This document shows positions 31,701 to 38,440 of a stretch of DNA of 38,440 nucleotides, in pieces. Position 1 is the stretch's first letter; every line of letters starts with the position of its first letter. Made by a program: the position numbers and the translations under genes. The notes beneath the pieces are model-generated. The model did no database searches, was not told where the DNA came from, and was given only the letters and a program-made list of their open reading frames with translations. Where the stretch lies: NCBI GenBank assembly GCA_001803235.1, contig MHBL01000197.1, forward strand, positions 1 through 38,440, given 5' to 3'. The DNA is from Lentisphaerae bacterium RIFOXYA12_64_32 (GTDB lineage Bacteria; Verrucomicrobiota; Lentisphaeria; Oligosphaerales; YB12-FULL-65-16).

Positions 31701-33570
31701 CAGCTACCCAAACCTCCCCAACTCCGAACGCCTCGGCCACAGCGATCGCCTTGCCGATCCCGTGAATCGCATGTGCCCAGTCCCCCCCGGACTGCGTACC
31801 CGTGGCATCACCATCAACGTACACGACGGGGCCGGGAGGCTGCGTGATCACCAGGACCTCGGCATCGGCCTCGTTTGGCATGGGCTCGACGTTGCCAGAC
31901 CTGTCGGTCCCACGCGTGAGGAACTCGTAGAAACCATCGCCGCCCGTCGCAGTCGAATCGAATCTCACGGGGGAGCCACCCAAGTCGCCGCCGTACTGCG
32001 TCCAAGCACCCTGGTCCCGTCGGTAGAAGAACTTAGTGACCAGCAGTCCGCTCTCCGCGTCCGAGGCAACCCATCCTACATCGAAGGCCGTTGCAGAGAC
32101 AACAACAGGCAGTTCGAGGACATGAGACTCTGGCTCCGTGGTGTCTGGCGGAGGGGTGTACGAACTGTTCGCCTCATCGGCCCCAATGTCAACGCAACTG
32201 TCGGCTCCAGGCCGGTTGTCGCCCTCGAAGTCGAACGCTGGTGCATCAGCGGCGCTGCCCCGGTCTAAGGCAGCAGAGTCGTCCAACAGGTGGTAGTCCA
32301 AAATCCGGTATGTCTCGCCGCTCGCCACGGTTCCAGTCACGTCACCCACGACGGTGATCGCCGTCGCCGTGTTCGCAACGATCAGGACATGGAAGCGCTG
32401 CCTTGCGTCGGGTTCCAGAAGACGTCCCCGAAGCGCCCCGGGGACGAAAGCGGCCGAGGCGTCGGACATCGTCGTCAGATTCGCCCCCACGTCATACTGC
32501 GGGAACGCAGTCCAGACGCCGGGAGGGCTCATGTTGAATTTGGGATCGCCGTCAACGTTTCGACTCGCTTCGGGGACATTGAGATTGACGCTGTTCGCTC
32601 CTGTGAAAGTGAGGGGATCCTGCCCACCTCGGTAGGCCACGAAGTCCCCCCCGGAATTCGCATGGAATAGACAGGCGGTAAGCACCGGGGTCGATTCGTC
32701 ATAGAACTTCCCGACGCCAAAGCCCGCGTTCCCTTCGAGAACGCAGTTCACCATGACTGGTGACGAAGCGATACGGCAGTAAACCCCGTTAGTTTCATTC
32801 CGGCTGATCGTGCAGTTTCGCAGCATGGGTAACGAGTGATCCTCGCAGGAGATGCCGCCGCCCCGGAAGTTCCCGCTCACAACGCAGTTGGAAAGCACGG
32901 GCGACGATAGACTGCAGAGGACCCCGCCTCCCGACCAGAAACCGCAATTGCCGCTGATCGTGCATTCGGCGACCAAGGGCGAACTGGAGTCGCAGTAGAG
33001 TCCGCCGCCTTTGTAGGCCCAGTTCCCACTGATCGTGCAGTTGACAATGGCGTTGGTCGCATCCGAATGGGAGATGTAGATGCCACCCCCGCACTCGTTG
33101 CCATACGAGCCGTCCGCTTTGCCGCCGATGACCGCGAACCCGTCGAGTCGCGCACCCGTGACCCTGTCCATCACCACGACGTGATACGCCGGTCCGCCCG
33201 CCTTGGCGTGGCTCGCATCGATGATCGTGAGTCGCGTGCCAATGTCCCGTTGGGCGAGTTGCGATTCGCCTCCCGCAAACCCGCCATACAGAGCCACGTT
33301 ACTCTTGAGCGTGATGGATTCCCCGTACGTCCCCTCCGCGACCCAGACTTCGCCCCCGCCGGCGGCGGCTGCGGCATCGATGGCGGGCTGGAGTTGCGGG
33401 TAGGCGTTGGCCCAGGAGGTGCCGTTCTGCAGGCCGGTAGCGTCGTGCTTGACGTAGACGACTGCGGACGCCGGCGCGGCCCATGCGAAAACCGCAAGGC
33501 ATAGCACCAGCACCGGCCGGCAGCCAACGAGGAAGCGCCCCGTGCGGGGCGAGCGAGATGCGTCGATCAT
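28735..33570 (-). CDS. Giant secreted tandem parallel beta-helix surface protein
   Basis: 1611 residues. A signal peptide (FLVGCRPVLVLCLAVFAWAAPASA) follows a charged start, and AAGGA lies just upstream of the ATG. Two homologous right-handed beta-helix halves are visible: about 36-480 (VVYVKHDATGLQNGTSWANAY..GGGEVWVAEGTYGESITLKSNVALYGGF) and about 580-1080 (VVYVDGDATGTQSGGDWAHAI..GVGEVWVAAGTYEESVTLKSDMALYGGF). Both are rich in NCTISGN coils. An Ig/FN3-like linker (about 485-575) separates them. After 1082 come a carboxypeptidase-regulatory-like module (IAGQVQNTGGAVGLLRVEAFPVADF), a thrombospondin-3-like DTDADAVPDWWE stretch (about 1182) and more beta-sandwich modules with DGWNLISSPY and DGWNLVGPI repeats. 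Likely an adhesin-like or polysaccharide-binding surface protein. No lyase active site was identified, and no known sorting signal is at the C-terminus. Confidence 0.85.
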   Translation of the reverse strand: MIDASRSPRTGRFLVGCRPVLVLCLAVFAWAAPASAVVYVKHDATGLQNGTSWANAYPQLQPAIDAAAAAGGGEVWVAEGTYGESITLKSNVALYGGFAGGESQLAQRDIGTRLTIIDASHAKAGGPAYHVVVMDRVTGARLDGFAVIGGKADGSYGNECGGGIYISHSDATNAIVNCTISGNWAYKGGGLYCDSSSPLVAECTISGNCGFWSGGGVLCSLSSPVLSNCVVSGNFRGGGISCEDHSLPMLRNCTISRNETNGVYCRIASSPVMVNCVLEGNAGFGVGKFYDESTPVLTACLFHANSGGDFVAYRGGQDPLTFTGANSVNLNVPEASRNVDGDPKFNMSPPGVWTAFPQYDVGANLTTMSDASAAFVPGALRGRLLEPDARQRFHVLIVANTATAITVVGDVTGTVASGETYRILDYHLLDDSAALDRGSAADAPAFDFEGDNRPGADSCVDIGADEANSSYTPPPDTTEPESHVLELPVVVSATAFDVGWVASDAESGLLVTKFFYRRDQGAWTQYGGDLGGSPVRFDSTATGGDGFYEFLTRGTDRSGNVEPMPNEADAEVLVITQPPGPVVYVDGDATGTQSGGDWAHAIHGIGKAIAVAEAFGVGEVWVAAGTYEESVTLKSDMALYGGFLGTESGISERDCAAHPTVIDASRVDVFAPSESAVVMDGTTNARLDGFVVTGGARGPGFMPKGGGIRCSGVGPTNVIANCTIKGNRAADGAGICLSSSSLVLANCTISGNSAQYSGGGVYCAGGAPVIRNCMIAGNTAVYGGGGVYCGGGAPVIENCTISANTGGTGAISLGFGAALQLTNCTISGNSGGSTGGISVGMVVGGDGSSLQMANCTISGNLSRQGHVGGVWCSESSLTLRNCIFADNQGVAIRKDVDPQGPRASMSVVSCLFWANVGGDYCSSGAVYTGASAINANVPGARTNVDGDPMFLVGQTGTWTEASVYDAGRDCTVMTDSWAALLPGQFAGRLIDVNTAQRMQALVMGNDATHIEVVGDVTGVAAVGAAYRIIDYHVGYGSVAIDRGTGTAAPATDMAGNPRPVDVPLLGADGTGTEYDIGAFEASFLGIAGQVQNTGGAVGLLRVEAFPVADFTGGPSSLTIVDVEDGGRFAFGDLFAQHYYVRAFVDCDWDGEPDPWEPQGVYAGNPVTVPPDAAGVDITLTNPDTDADAVPDWWEMTRYGTLTVPVPVARVNYALDPQGGNGTVTCDLLVGAQGVLPANEAAYDAALRQIGFVDNEEILQAVVDAVNAGKSVLKLFVCDGWNLISSPYTGWQVMSSLAAAESRTLLACVGGVYQPLAIDTPLVPGHAYWLQLRGIPPEGKPIVIAGYEVADPSIPFVDGWNLVGPIVETATDTLDWARGRPWTWDVWLQRLIRSGDVLELGCGYWGYLASVTAYVGRLSLNRAVFDHAAGTVTFELGEFNGDTLLVRFYDVTRDRLALDTVIRDLGRSTRVSVSAADGLTLMPETQYSIQVCAVRNGVRGAWVRAVFFSGAAAVVDAAPFDNTDIRQAGFDWGTRTLTNLYIGADRIEYKAARFDAAGNFLQAQEPRVLDSADAPLDLNGLGAQDGDVVYVMVRIVDAATGEAKSDWRTFSR

Positions 33571-34001
33571 GTTCCTTCTTCCCGCCTGCGTCGGGGCGCC
33601 CTGACCGGCCGTCCTGGCCGGGCCTCAGCTTCCCCGATCAGCGCCACAAGATAGACGGGAGGAACACGCGCTGCAAACGACCGGCTCCCGAATGGGCGCT
33701 GCCGGACAGCCTGAAGGCTGGACACCAACGGAATGTGGCACGGCGGCGACGGGGGAGCGAGAGTGCGTGGCCGCGCGTGTTCCGACGTATCGACACGTGT
33801 GCGATTGGCAGTGCCACGCGCCGCTCGCTGAAGCGTCGCGGCCACTTCCGCCTGAATGGCGGGACTCAGACGGAAACGCCGGCCAAGGGACTGGCCGGGC
33901 CACTGCCGCCGAGGGCGTTGGCACGCTGAGCAAGCCGAAATGGCCGTGTCAGACACGGCCGACCTATCTGACGGATCCGACAGGTCTTCCGCGATCGCCC
34001 T
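33571..34001. other. Gene-free stretch with two dispersed repeats
   Basis: Contains hairpin CAGCC-TGAA-GGCTG near 33703, a D repeat (33821-33872) and an X-related segment (33878-33905). It should also contain the promoter of the beta-helix gene, which I could not place. No gene. Confidence 0.65.
33821..33872. repeat. D-family dispersed repeat
   Basis: Starts CCGCTCGCTGAAGC and continues through CCACTTCCGCCTGAATGGCG to GGACTCAGACG. The same order, with stem CCGCC-TAAA-GGCGG, is at 36602-36651 inside the U element. Confidence 0.7.
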
Positions 34002-35156
34002 TCACGCCACGGCGCGGCGGGCCCAGTCGAGGAAGGTCAGGCCCTGCTCGCGCGTGCCGCCGGCGTGCCAGACCAGGCCGCCGTGCGCCATGTCCCGGAG
34101 GAACTCGGCGTCGGCCGGCGTGACAACGCCCTTCGCCATGTGCCCCACGATCGTGTTCGCGTCCAGGCCGCCGCGCAGTTGGATGCCTTTCTCGCGCGTA
34201 CGGCGTCGCAACTCGAGCATTTCCTCGCGCGTATGCGAGGTCTGTCCGAGGTAGCTGCAGATGTCGATGGACCGGATCCCGTCGTGCGCCAGGAGTGCGT
34301 CGAGGTAGTGCGGAAAGTACGGCCCGCACGTGTGCAGGTGCCCGAACCCGAACTCGCGGTAGAGCTGCAGGTTGTACGGCAGGCAGAACTCGCGGTGCAG
34401 TGCCGGCGTGATGACTGAGATGTAGTCGTCCCAGATGATGAACCCGCCCTCGCGCACCGGGGTCGCCGGGTTCAGCACGACCAGGTCCGGCGACCCGGCC
34501 CAGCGCTGGATCGCATGCGCCAGGTCGGAGATTGCCCGTGTCGCACGCCGCATGAGTTCGTGGACCAAGTCGGGCGTGTCGTACATCGCCATCATCAGCG
34601 CCTCGTTGCCCATGAGCTTGGTCGCCACACCGTACGGGCTCTGGTGATCCGCCGCCGCGACCGGGATCTGGCCGTCGGTCGCATCGATGAAGAACCGGAT
34701 CCGGTCGCGCAATCGCGGCCCCCAGCCGTCCTTGTCCGGGTCGATCCGCTCCGGGACCTTGTCCAAGTCCTTCTCCAGGTCCTGCACCAACCGCTCCGTG
34801 TTGTACGGCTTCTGGATGTCCTCGATGACCACCGGCAGCCCGAACAGGCTCGGAACGATCGCCTGGCCCAACTCGTCGTTCGTGAAGTACGGGATGTAGT
34901 CACCCTCGGGAAACTCGCCCAGGATGTGGTTCATGCGGCTGACCATCTGGTTGAACGCCGCCACGTCATCCAGCGCCATGACATCCCACTTGTTCGTCGG
35001 GTACGGCGTGCCCGCAGGGGCGAAAACAAGAGGGACACGGTCCACCGGCTGGCCCAGGGCGACCTTACGCATCCGGTCGCGCGCCACCTGCAGGCGCGCA
35101 CGATCCCACTTCGGCTTCACCAGATTCGACGTCACGGTCATCACGTTAGCGGCCAT
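34002..35156 (-). CDS. URO-D-fold protein, second paralogue
   Basis: 384 residues from an ATG with AAGGA about 9 bases upstream. TIM-barrel of the uroporphyrinogen decarboxylase superfamily (RMRKVALGQPVDRVPLVFAPAG at the front, FGHLHTCGPYFPHYLDALL, IQLRGGLDANTIV). Like the paralogue at 20627 it lacks the heme-enzyme MRQAGR motif. It retains HTCG (H275, C277) but not the third zinc cysteine at the expected downstream place, where LRGGLD is found. It is probably not HemE. It is divergent from the AraC-type regulator at 35536, with a shared intergenic region, so that regulator may control it. The substrate is unknown. The two paralogues are divergent in sequence and likely differ in role. Confidence 0.85.
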   Translation of the reverse strand: MAANVMTVTSNLVKPKWDRARLQVARDRMRKVALGQPVDRVPLVFAPAGTPYPTNKWDVMALDDVAAFNQMVSRMNHILGEFPEGDYIPYFTNDELGQAIVPSLFGLPVVIEDIQKPYNTERLVQDLEKDLDKVPERIDPDKDGWGPRLRDRIRFFIDATDGQIPVAAADHQSPYGVATKLMGNEALMMAMYDTPDLVHELMRRATRAISDLAHAIQRWAGSPDLVVLNPATPVREGGFIIWDDYISVITPALHREFCLPYNLQLYREFGFGHLHTCGPYFPHYLDALLAHDGIRSIDICSYLGQTSHTREEMLELRRRTREKGIQLRGGLDANTIVGHMAKGVVTPADAEFLRDMAHGGLVWHAGGTREQGLTFLDWARRAVA

Positions 35157-35222
35157 GGGGCAGTTCCTTTTCGTTCGGAGTGTTCAGTGTTCAGACCTTC
35201 CCCGCGCGACACCTGAAACTTC

Positions 35223-35402
35223 TCGACCTGTGCAATACCCCGCCCCCCCCACACACACCCACTCCCTCTTCTCCGGGCGGACCGCGGCCGCGGTCCGCCC
35301 GGAGAAGAGGGAGTGGGCGACTGCTCGTCCAGCCGGTGGACCTGCTTCACCACCGGCGCAAGGCCGGTGGGGTCGCCAATCCATCCCTATTGCACAGCTC
35401 GA
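35223..35402. mobile_element. V-family element, copy 2 (180 bp, 6-bp duplication)
   Basis: Ends TCGACCTGTGCAATA and, in reverse, TCGAGCTGTGCAATA match 14 of 15. AACTTC flanks both sides (35217-35222 and 35403-35408). The interior holds a 60-bp perfect palindrome and a smaller hairpin CCACCGGC-GCAAG-GCCGGTGG (about 35350-35370). No coding capacity. Confidence 0.8.
35258..35317. repeat. 60-bp perfect palindrome without spacer
   Basis: Two 30-base arms, 35258-35287 and 35288-35317, are exact reverse complements. The centre is CCGCGGCCGCGG and the outer part is CCCACTCCCTC / GAGGGAGTGGG. Such palindromes are unstable in many bacteria, so its intact state suggests recent arrival or tolerance. Confidence 0.9.
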
Positions 35403-35535
35403 AACTTCTTCCAGCGTTCCCGTCACCGTAGACCCCAATTACACGGATGATGTTTAATACTCCATGCTATCTGGTGTAAGTTACCATGATTTTGCTGCAG
35501 ATGGCAATTCACCATTTGTTGAAGTGATTACACAA

Positions 35536-36402
35536 ATGTTGCAGATCCAAGACACACGGACATACCATCAGACGACGGCCACCATGGTGCGGGGGTCAAG
35601 CCCGGACGCGCCGGGCCCGGAACTGCAGGCCACACTGCTGGGCCGGTTCTCCGGCCGCGGCGGGTTCAACAACCGGGGTTGCCCACGCGGCACATTCGTC
35701 CCGCACATCATCCAGGGCGGCGAGGGCGTATTTGAGGTCAACGACCGCGCCTGGCGTGCAGTGAAGGGCGACCTGTTCGTGTTCTTCCCGGACCAGGCGA
35801 TCCACTACTACGACACCAAAGACAGACCGTGGCGCTACACGTGGCTGTCGCTGGAAGGCAGAGGCGTGATGTGGGCCCTGAAGTGCGCCGGGTTGACGCC
35901 GGAGAACCCGTTCAGGAAAGGGACCCTCGACGTGGAACTGGAGCCGCTCTTCCATGAGATGGAGGAGGCATACCGCACGGAACAGCACTCCGCGCTGTTC
36001 CCCGCGTTGGCCGGATGGCGCTTTGTCGAGGCGCTCTGCCCGAAGGCACAGGCGGGGACCGGCACGGCCACGCCGCAGGCCATCGCGGAGTCCGCGCGGT
36101 TCCTGCTCGACCGAACCTTCACCCAGGACATCTACGTCGATGACCTGGCGCAGCGACACGGCGTGACGCGGTCGACGCTGTTCCGTCACTTCCGTTCCTG
36201 CTACGGCCGGTCGCCGAAGCAATACCTGCTGTCATTGCGTCTGGACCAAGCCAAACGTCTGCTGCTGCAGACGTCAGCCAGCGTCAAGGAGATCGCGGTC
36301 GCCTGCGGTTTCCACAGCGCGCACTACCTTTGCCGCGTCTTCCACCGCGACACCGGCATGTCGCCGCGGGAGTGGCAGAGAAGAGCAAGCCTGACCGGGT
36401 GA
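35536..36402 (+). CDS. AraC-family transcriptional regulator
   Basis: 288 residues if started at ATG 35536. An earlier in-frame ATG at 35464 adds 24 residues whose codons are AT-rich and unlike the rest, so I treat that part as promoter, though neither start has a good ribosome-binding site. The N-terminal cupin-like sensor domain (FVPHIIQGGEGVFEVNDRAWRAVKGDLFVFFPDQAIHYY) is followed by a C-terminal double helix-turn-helix of AraC type (IYVDDLAQRHGVTRSTLFRHFRSCYGRSPKQYLLSLRLDQAKRLLLQT, then VKEIAVACGFHSAHYLCRVFHRDTGMSPREWQRR). The sensor probably binds a sugar or sugar-derived ligand. It is divergent from the URO-D paralogue, its most likely target. No other regulator lies in the window, so it could also act on the transport locus. 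Confidence 0.88.
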   Translation: MLQIQDTRTYHQTTATMVRGSSPDAPGPELQATLLGRFSGRGGFNNRGCPRGTFVPHIIQGGEGVFEVNDRAWRAVKGDLFVFFPDQAIHYYDTKDRPWRYTWLSLEGRGVMWALKCAGLTPENPFRKGTLDVELEPLFHEMEEAYRTEQHSALFPALAGWRFVEALCPKAQAGTGTATPQAIAESARFLLDRTFTQDIYVDDLAQRHGVTRSTLFRHFRSCYGRSPKQYLLSLRLDQAKRLLLQTSASVKEIAVACGFHSAHYLCRVFHRDTGMSPREWQRRASLTG

Positions 36403-36882
36403 GCCAAAGCGCCGGTGCGTCACCACGACACGGGCGCATGTCAGTTCCGTAGGGGCGGGATCCGTCTGCGTGCAATGTGCCTGAGTCCCGGCTTCAGCCG
36501 GAAGCCTCGCGCGCGGCTTCAGCCCGCGCGGAACCGCGCCGCCATCGGTCACGACCACTAGACACCGTCACCCCCGATGTCCAGGCCGCGTGACTCGCCG
36601 ACCGCTCGCTGAAGCTCGCTGCCACTTCCGCCTAAAGGCGGTACTCAGACGAAGGCGCAACCCACAAGTTCCCCCCTTGAAACGGTCGGTTTTTGCCGTA
36701 GCGTATGGCCGTTCTTCCTCGCCACAACGGAAAATGCCCTACGGAACTGACATGCGCCCCCACGACACCCCACCACTTCTCTTTTCGCACCTGCGCGGTA
36801 CATTGAGTGCTTTTCGTGCCCGTCGGCCTCCGGCAATCCCGCGCTACCGGAAGGCGTCGAACGGTCGAAGAAAGAAGGACAT
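36403..36882. other. Gap between araC-type gene and nhaD, occupied mainly by the U element
   Basis: 36432-36759 is the U element. The remaining 123 bases before nhaD should carry its promoter. CCTCCGG..CCGGAAGG forms a weak hairpin there. No gene. Confidence 0.7.
36432..36759. mobile_element. U-family element (328 bp, 23-bp perfect ends, 9-bp duplication)
   Basis: 36432-36454 (GGGCGCATGTCAG...) and 36737-36759 are exact inverted repeats. CCACGACAC flanks both ends (36423-36431 and 36760-36768). The interior contains hairpins CCGGC-TTCA-GCCGG and CGCGCGGCTTCAGCCCGCGCG, and a D repeat (36602-36651). Too short for a transposase, so non-autonomous. Confidence 0.85.
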
Positions 36883-38160
36883 ATGTTGCTAATTGTTGCC
36901 GTGTTCGTGCTTGGCTATGTCGCCATTGCGTTTGAGCACCCCATCAAGGTCAACAAATCCGCCTCCGCACTGGTCACCGCCGGCCTGCTTTGGACCATCT
37001 ACTCCTTTCTCGGCAGCCACGAACACGTCGTGGAACAGCTCAACGAGCACTTGTCCGGGACGGCTGCGATCGTGTTCTTCCTCATGGCCGCCATGACCAT
37101 TGTGGAAGTGATCGACGCGCACAACGGCTTCGAGGTCATCACCAGCCGCATTCACACCCGCAGCCACCGCGTTCTGCTGTGGATGATCGGCTTCGTCACC
37201 TTCTTTCTCTCGTCCATCCTCGACAACCTGACCACGACCATCGTGATGATTTCGCTCACGCGCCGGCTCCTGCCCCGCCAGCAGGACCGACTGCTCTTCG
37301 CTGGTATGATCGTGATTGCGGCCAATGCGGGCGGGGCATGGACCCCCATCGGTGACGTGACCACCACCATGCTGTGGATCGGCGGACGAATTTCCTCACT
37401 GAACATCATCAAGGCCCTGATTGTGCCGAGCCTGATCAACCTGATTGTGCCTCTGGCGGTCATCTCGTGGTTCATCAAGGGCGAGATCGCGGCACCTGCC
37501 GTAACGGACGCGTCCGAATCCCGCGGCAAAGCCAGCCTGCGCGAGCGCAACATCATGTTCGTGCTCGGCATCGGGACCTTGGTCGCCGTACCGGTGTTCA
37601 AGACCATCACCCACCTGCCGCCGTACATCGGCATCCTCTTCGGCCTCGGCATTCTCTGGTGCGTCGGGGAATTGCTGCATCATGAAAAGACGGACGAAGA
37701 GAAAGAGCCGCTAACCCTGGTCCGCGCCCTAAAGCGCATTGACATGTCCGCCATCGTGTTCTTCCTCGGCATCCTCCTGGCCGTCGCCTCGCTGGAGTCC
37801 ACCGGGCAGCTCGGTGCGCTTGCCCAGTGGCTCGAGAAGGTGGTGGGCAATCAGACCATCATCATCCTGATCACGGGACTCGTGTCGGCGGTGATCGACA
37901 ATGTGCCGCTGGTCGCGGCATCGATGGGCATGTACCCGATTGCCACCTACCCGCAGGACCACTTCCTCTGGGAATTCCTGGCCTACTGCGCCGGTACCGG
38001 CGGCTCGATCCTCATCATCGGCTCGGCGGCCGGCGTGGCCGCCATGGGGCTGGAGCGGATCACCTTCTTCTGGTACGTCCGCAAGATCAGCGGCCTGGCC
38101 CTGCTCGGGTACATTGCGGGAGCCCTAGCCTACATCGTGCAGTACAAGCTGCTGCACTGA
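36883..38160 (+). CDS. nhaD: Sodium:proton antiporter, NhaD family
   Basis: 425 residues. Polytopic membrane protein with about 11-12 predicted helices. NhaD signatures are visible: an N-terminal VFVLGYVAIAFEHPIKVNKSASALVTAGLLW, the acidic, functionally important stretch LSSILDNLTTTIVMISL, NAGGAWTPIGDVTTTMLW, and a second half with SAVIDNVPLVAASMGMY and GTGGSILIIGSAAGVAAMG. The two broken-helix DN motifs (ILDNLTT and VIDNVPL) are the inverted-repeat halves of the ion-transporter superfamily. It exchanges cytoplasmic Na+ (or Li+) for protons. AAGGA lies five bases before the ATG. Transcribed alone. It suggests a saline or alkaline habitat, which would also suit a sulfated-glycan degrader. Slightly shorter than some NhaD proteins (about 450-480) but complete. 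Confidence 0.93.
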   Translation: MLLIVAVFVLGYVAIAFEHPIKVNKSASALVTAGLLWTIYSFLGSHEHVVEQLNEHLSGTAAIVFFLMAAMTIVEVIDAHNGFEVITSRIHTRSHRVLLWMIGFVTFFLSSILDNLTTTIVMISLTRRLLPRQQDRLLFAGMIVIAANAGGAWTPIGDVTTTMLWIGGRISSLNIIKALIVPSLINLIVPLAVISWFIKGEIAAPAVTDASESRGKASLRERNIMFVLGIGTLVAVPVFKTITHLPPYIGILFGLGILWCVGELLHHEKTDEEKEPLTLVRALKRIDMSAIVFFLGILLAVASLESTGQLGALAQWLEKVVGNQTIIILITGLVSAVIDNVPLVAASMGMYPIATYPQDHFLWEFLAYCAGTGGSILIIGSAAGVAAMGLERITFFWYVRKISGLALLGYIAGALAYIVQYKLLH

Positions 38161-38271
38161 CTGAGCCGACCCTTTGCAGCCACCAACGCGGAAGCCACGG
38201 CAATTCGGCCAGCATGCCCGCGAAGAGGTGCTCGTCAGTCGCGGGCACAAGGCGCCATGCCGACGGCTCGC

Positions 38272-38338
38272 GAGGCCGCTCGCCCTCCATCGTTTCGCTC
38301 TCAGCGTCTGACAGTCTGACTGGAGGGCGAGGGGCCTC
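38272..38338. repeat. Hairpin with 17-bp stem
   Basis: GAGGCC-CTCGCCCTCCA pairs with TGGAGGGCGAG-GGCCTC, with one unpaired base on each side and a loop of about 31 bases. No T-run. Downstream of nhaD but 110 bases away. Confidence 0.6.
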
Positions 38339-38381
38339 CCGAACCGCCCACCTCGGACTGACGCATCACGCGAACAGTCAG

Positions 38382-38440
38382 GGGCGCATGTCACTTCTGC
38401 AGGGGATTCTCTTTGTGGCGAGACAAGACGCTCTTACGCT
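38382..38440. mobile_element. U-family element, second copy running off the window
   Basis: GGGCGCATGTCACTTC matches the U terminus. The sequence inside it (GATTCTCTTTGTGGCGAG, then TTACGCT) matches the inner right end of 36432-36759 read in reverse. The rest lies outside the window and could be a longer, autonomous copy. Confidence 0.7.

Larger units (their letters stand above)
35157..35535. promoter_or_regulatory. Divergent intergenic region with AT-rich core and an inserted palindrome element
   Basis: 35180-35200 is a heptad repeat (GTGTTCA GTGTTCA GACCTTC), 35223-35402 is the V element, and 35430-35535 is sharply AT-richer than its surroundings. The AT-rich part contains TTTAATACT and an imperfect dyad GGTGTAAGTTACC near 35473. 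It is the likely divergent promoter/operator of the araC-type and URO-D genes. Confidence 0.5.

Noticed and set aside
36403..36882. Transposase remnant inside the U element
   Set aside because: No frame in 36432-36759 shows transposase-like sequence; the interior is other repeats and hairpins.
1..38440. tRNA, rRNA or riboswitch genes
   Set aside because: Intergenic sequences were read on both strands for cloverleaf arms and common aptamer cores. Only repeats were found, though a covariance-model search could not be run.

Overview
This window is GC-rich bacterial DNA from an organism I cannot name to species. Family-1 solute-binding and MalF/MalG-type transport genes, a PL11 rhamnogalacturonan lyase, a GH42 beta-galactosidase, a formylglycine sulfatase, a DUF4091/GH123-like protein, URO-D-fold proteins, creatininase and giant right-handed beta-helix proteins together are typical of polysaccharide-degrading uncultured lineages of the PVC group (Planctomycetota, Lentisphaerota, Kiritimatiellota) or Candidatus Hydrogenedentota. 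That placement is inference. No rRNA, tRNA, CRISPR array or transposase gene was recognised.

Layout. 128-6901: amidohydrolase, secreted DUF4091/GH123-like protein, metallophosphoesterase (all +), and an AAA/DUF4143 ATPase (-). 6902-8210: a gene-free block of nested inverted repeats. 8211-21727 (all -, transcribed right to left): URO-D-fold protein, sugar-binding protein, two permeases, PHP phosphoesterase, GH42, HEAT-PL11 lyase. This reads as one glycan-uptake and degradation locus, probably acting on rhamnogalacturonan or galactose-containing pectin side chains. No ABC ATPase is present, so a shared ATPase encoded elsewhere is expected. 22179-23896: panD and argG (-). 24500-27452: small membrane protein (+), sulfatase (-), creatininase (+). 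27563-33570: outer-membrane barrel and a 1611-residue tandem beta-helix surface protein (-). 34002-36402: a second URO-D-fold protein divergent from an AraC regulator. 36883-38160: NhaD antiporter (+).

The most unusual content is between the genes. At least seven families of small dispersed elements occupy almost every intergenic gap. They include a REP-like hairpin whose stem bases co-vary around a TTYA loop, often arranged as inverted pairs. An approximately 110-120 bp element with GTGTCGATTT ends has twice inserted into the loop of that hairpin. Other elements have terminal inverted repeats and target-site duplications: a 180 bp element carrying a 60-bp perfect palindrome, a 328 bp element with 23-bp ends and a 9-bp duplication, and a 155 bp element with 17-bp ends and a 9-bp duplication. 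Heptanucleotide-period repeats occur as inverted pairs, and one such block is inserted in frame inside the GH42 gene. Several families share ends but carry different internal palindromes. No transposase is in view, so they must be mobilised in trans or be relics.

Limits: family assignments come from reading motifs, not from database searches. Start codons were chosen by ribosome-binding site and protein start. Repeat matches were aligned by eye.
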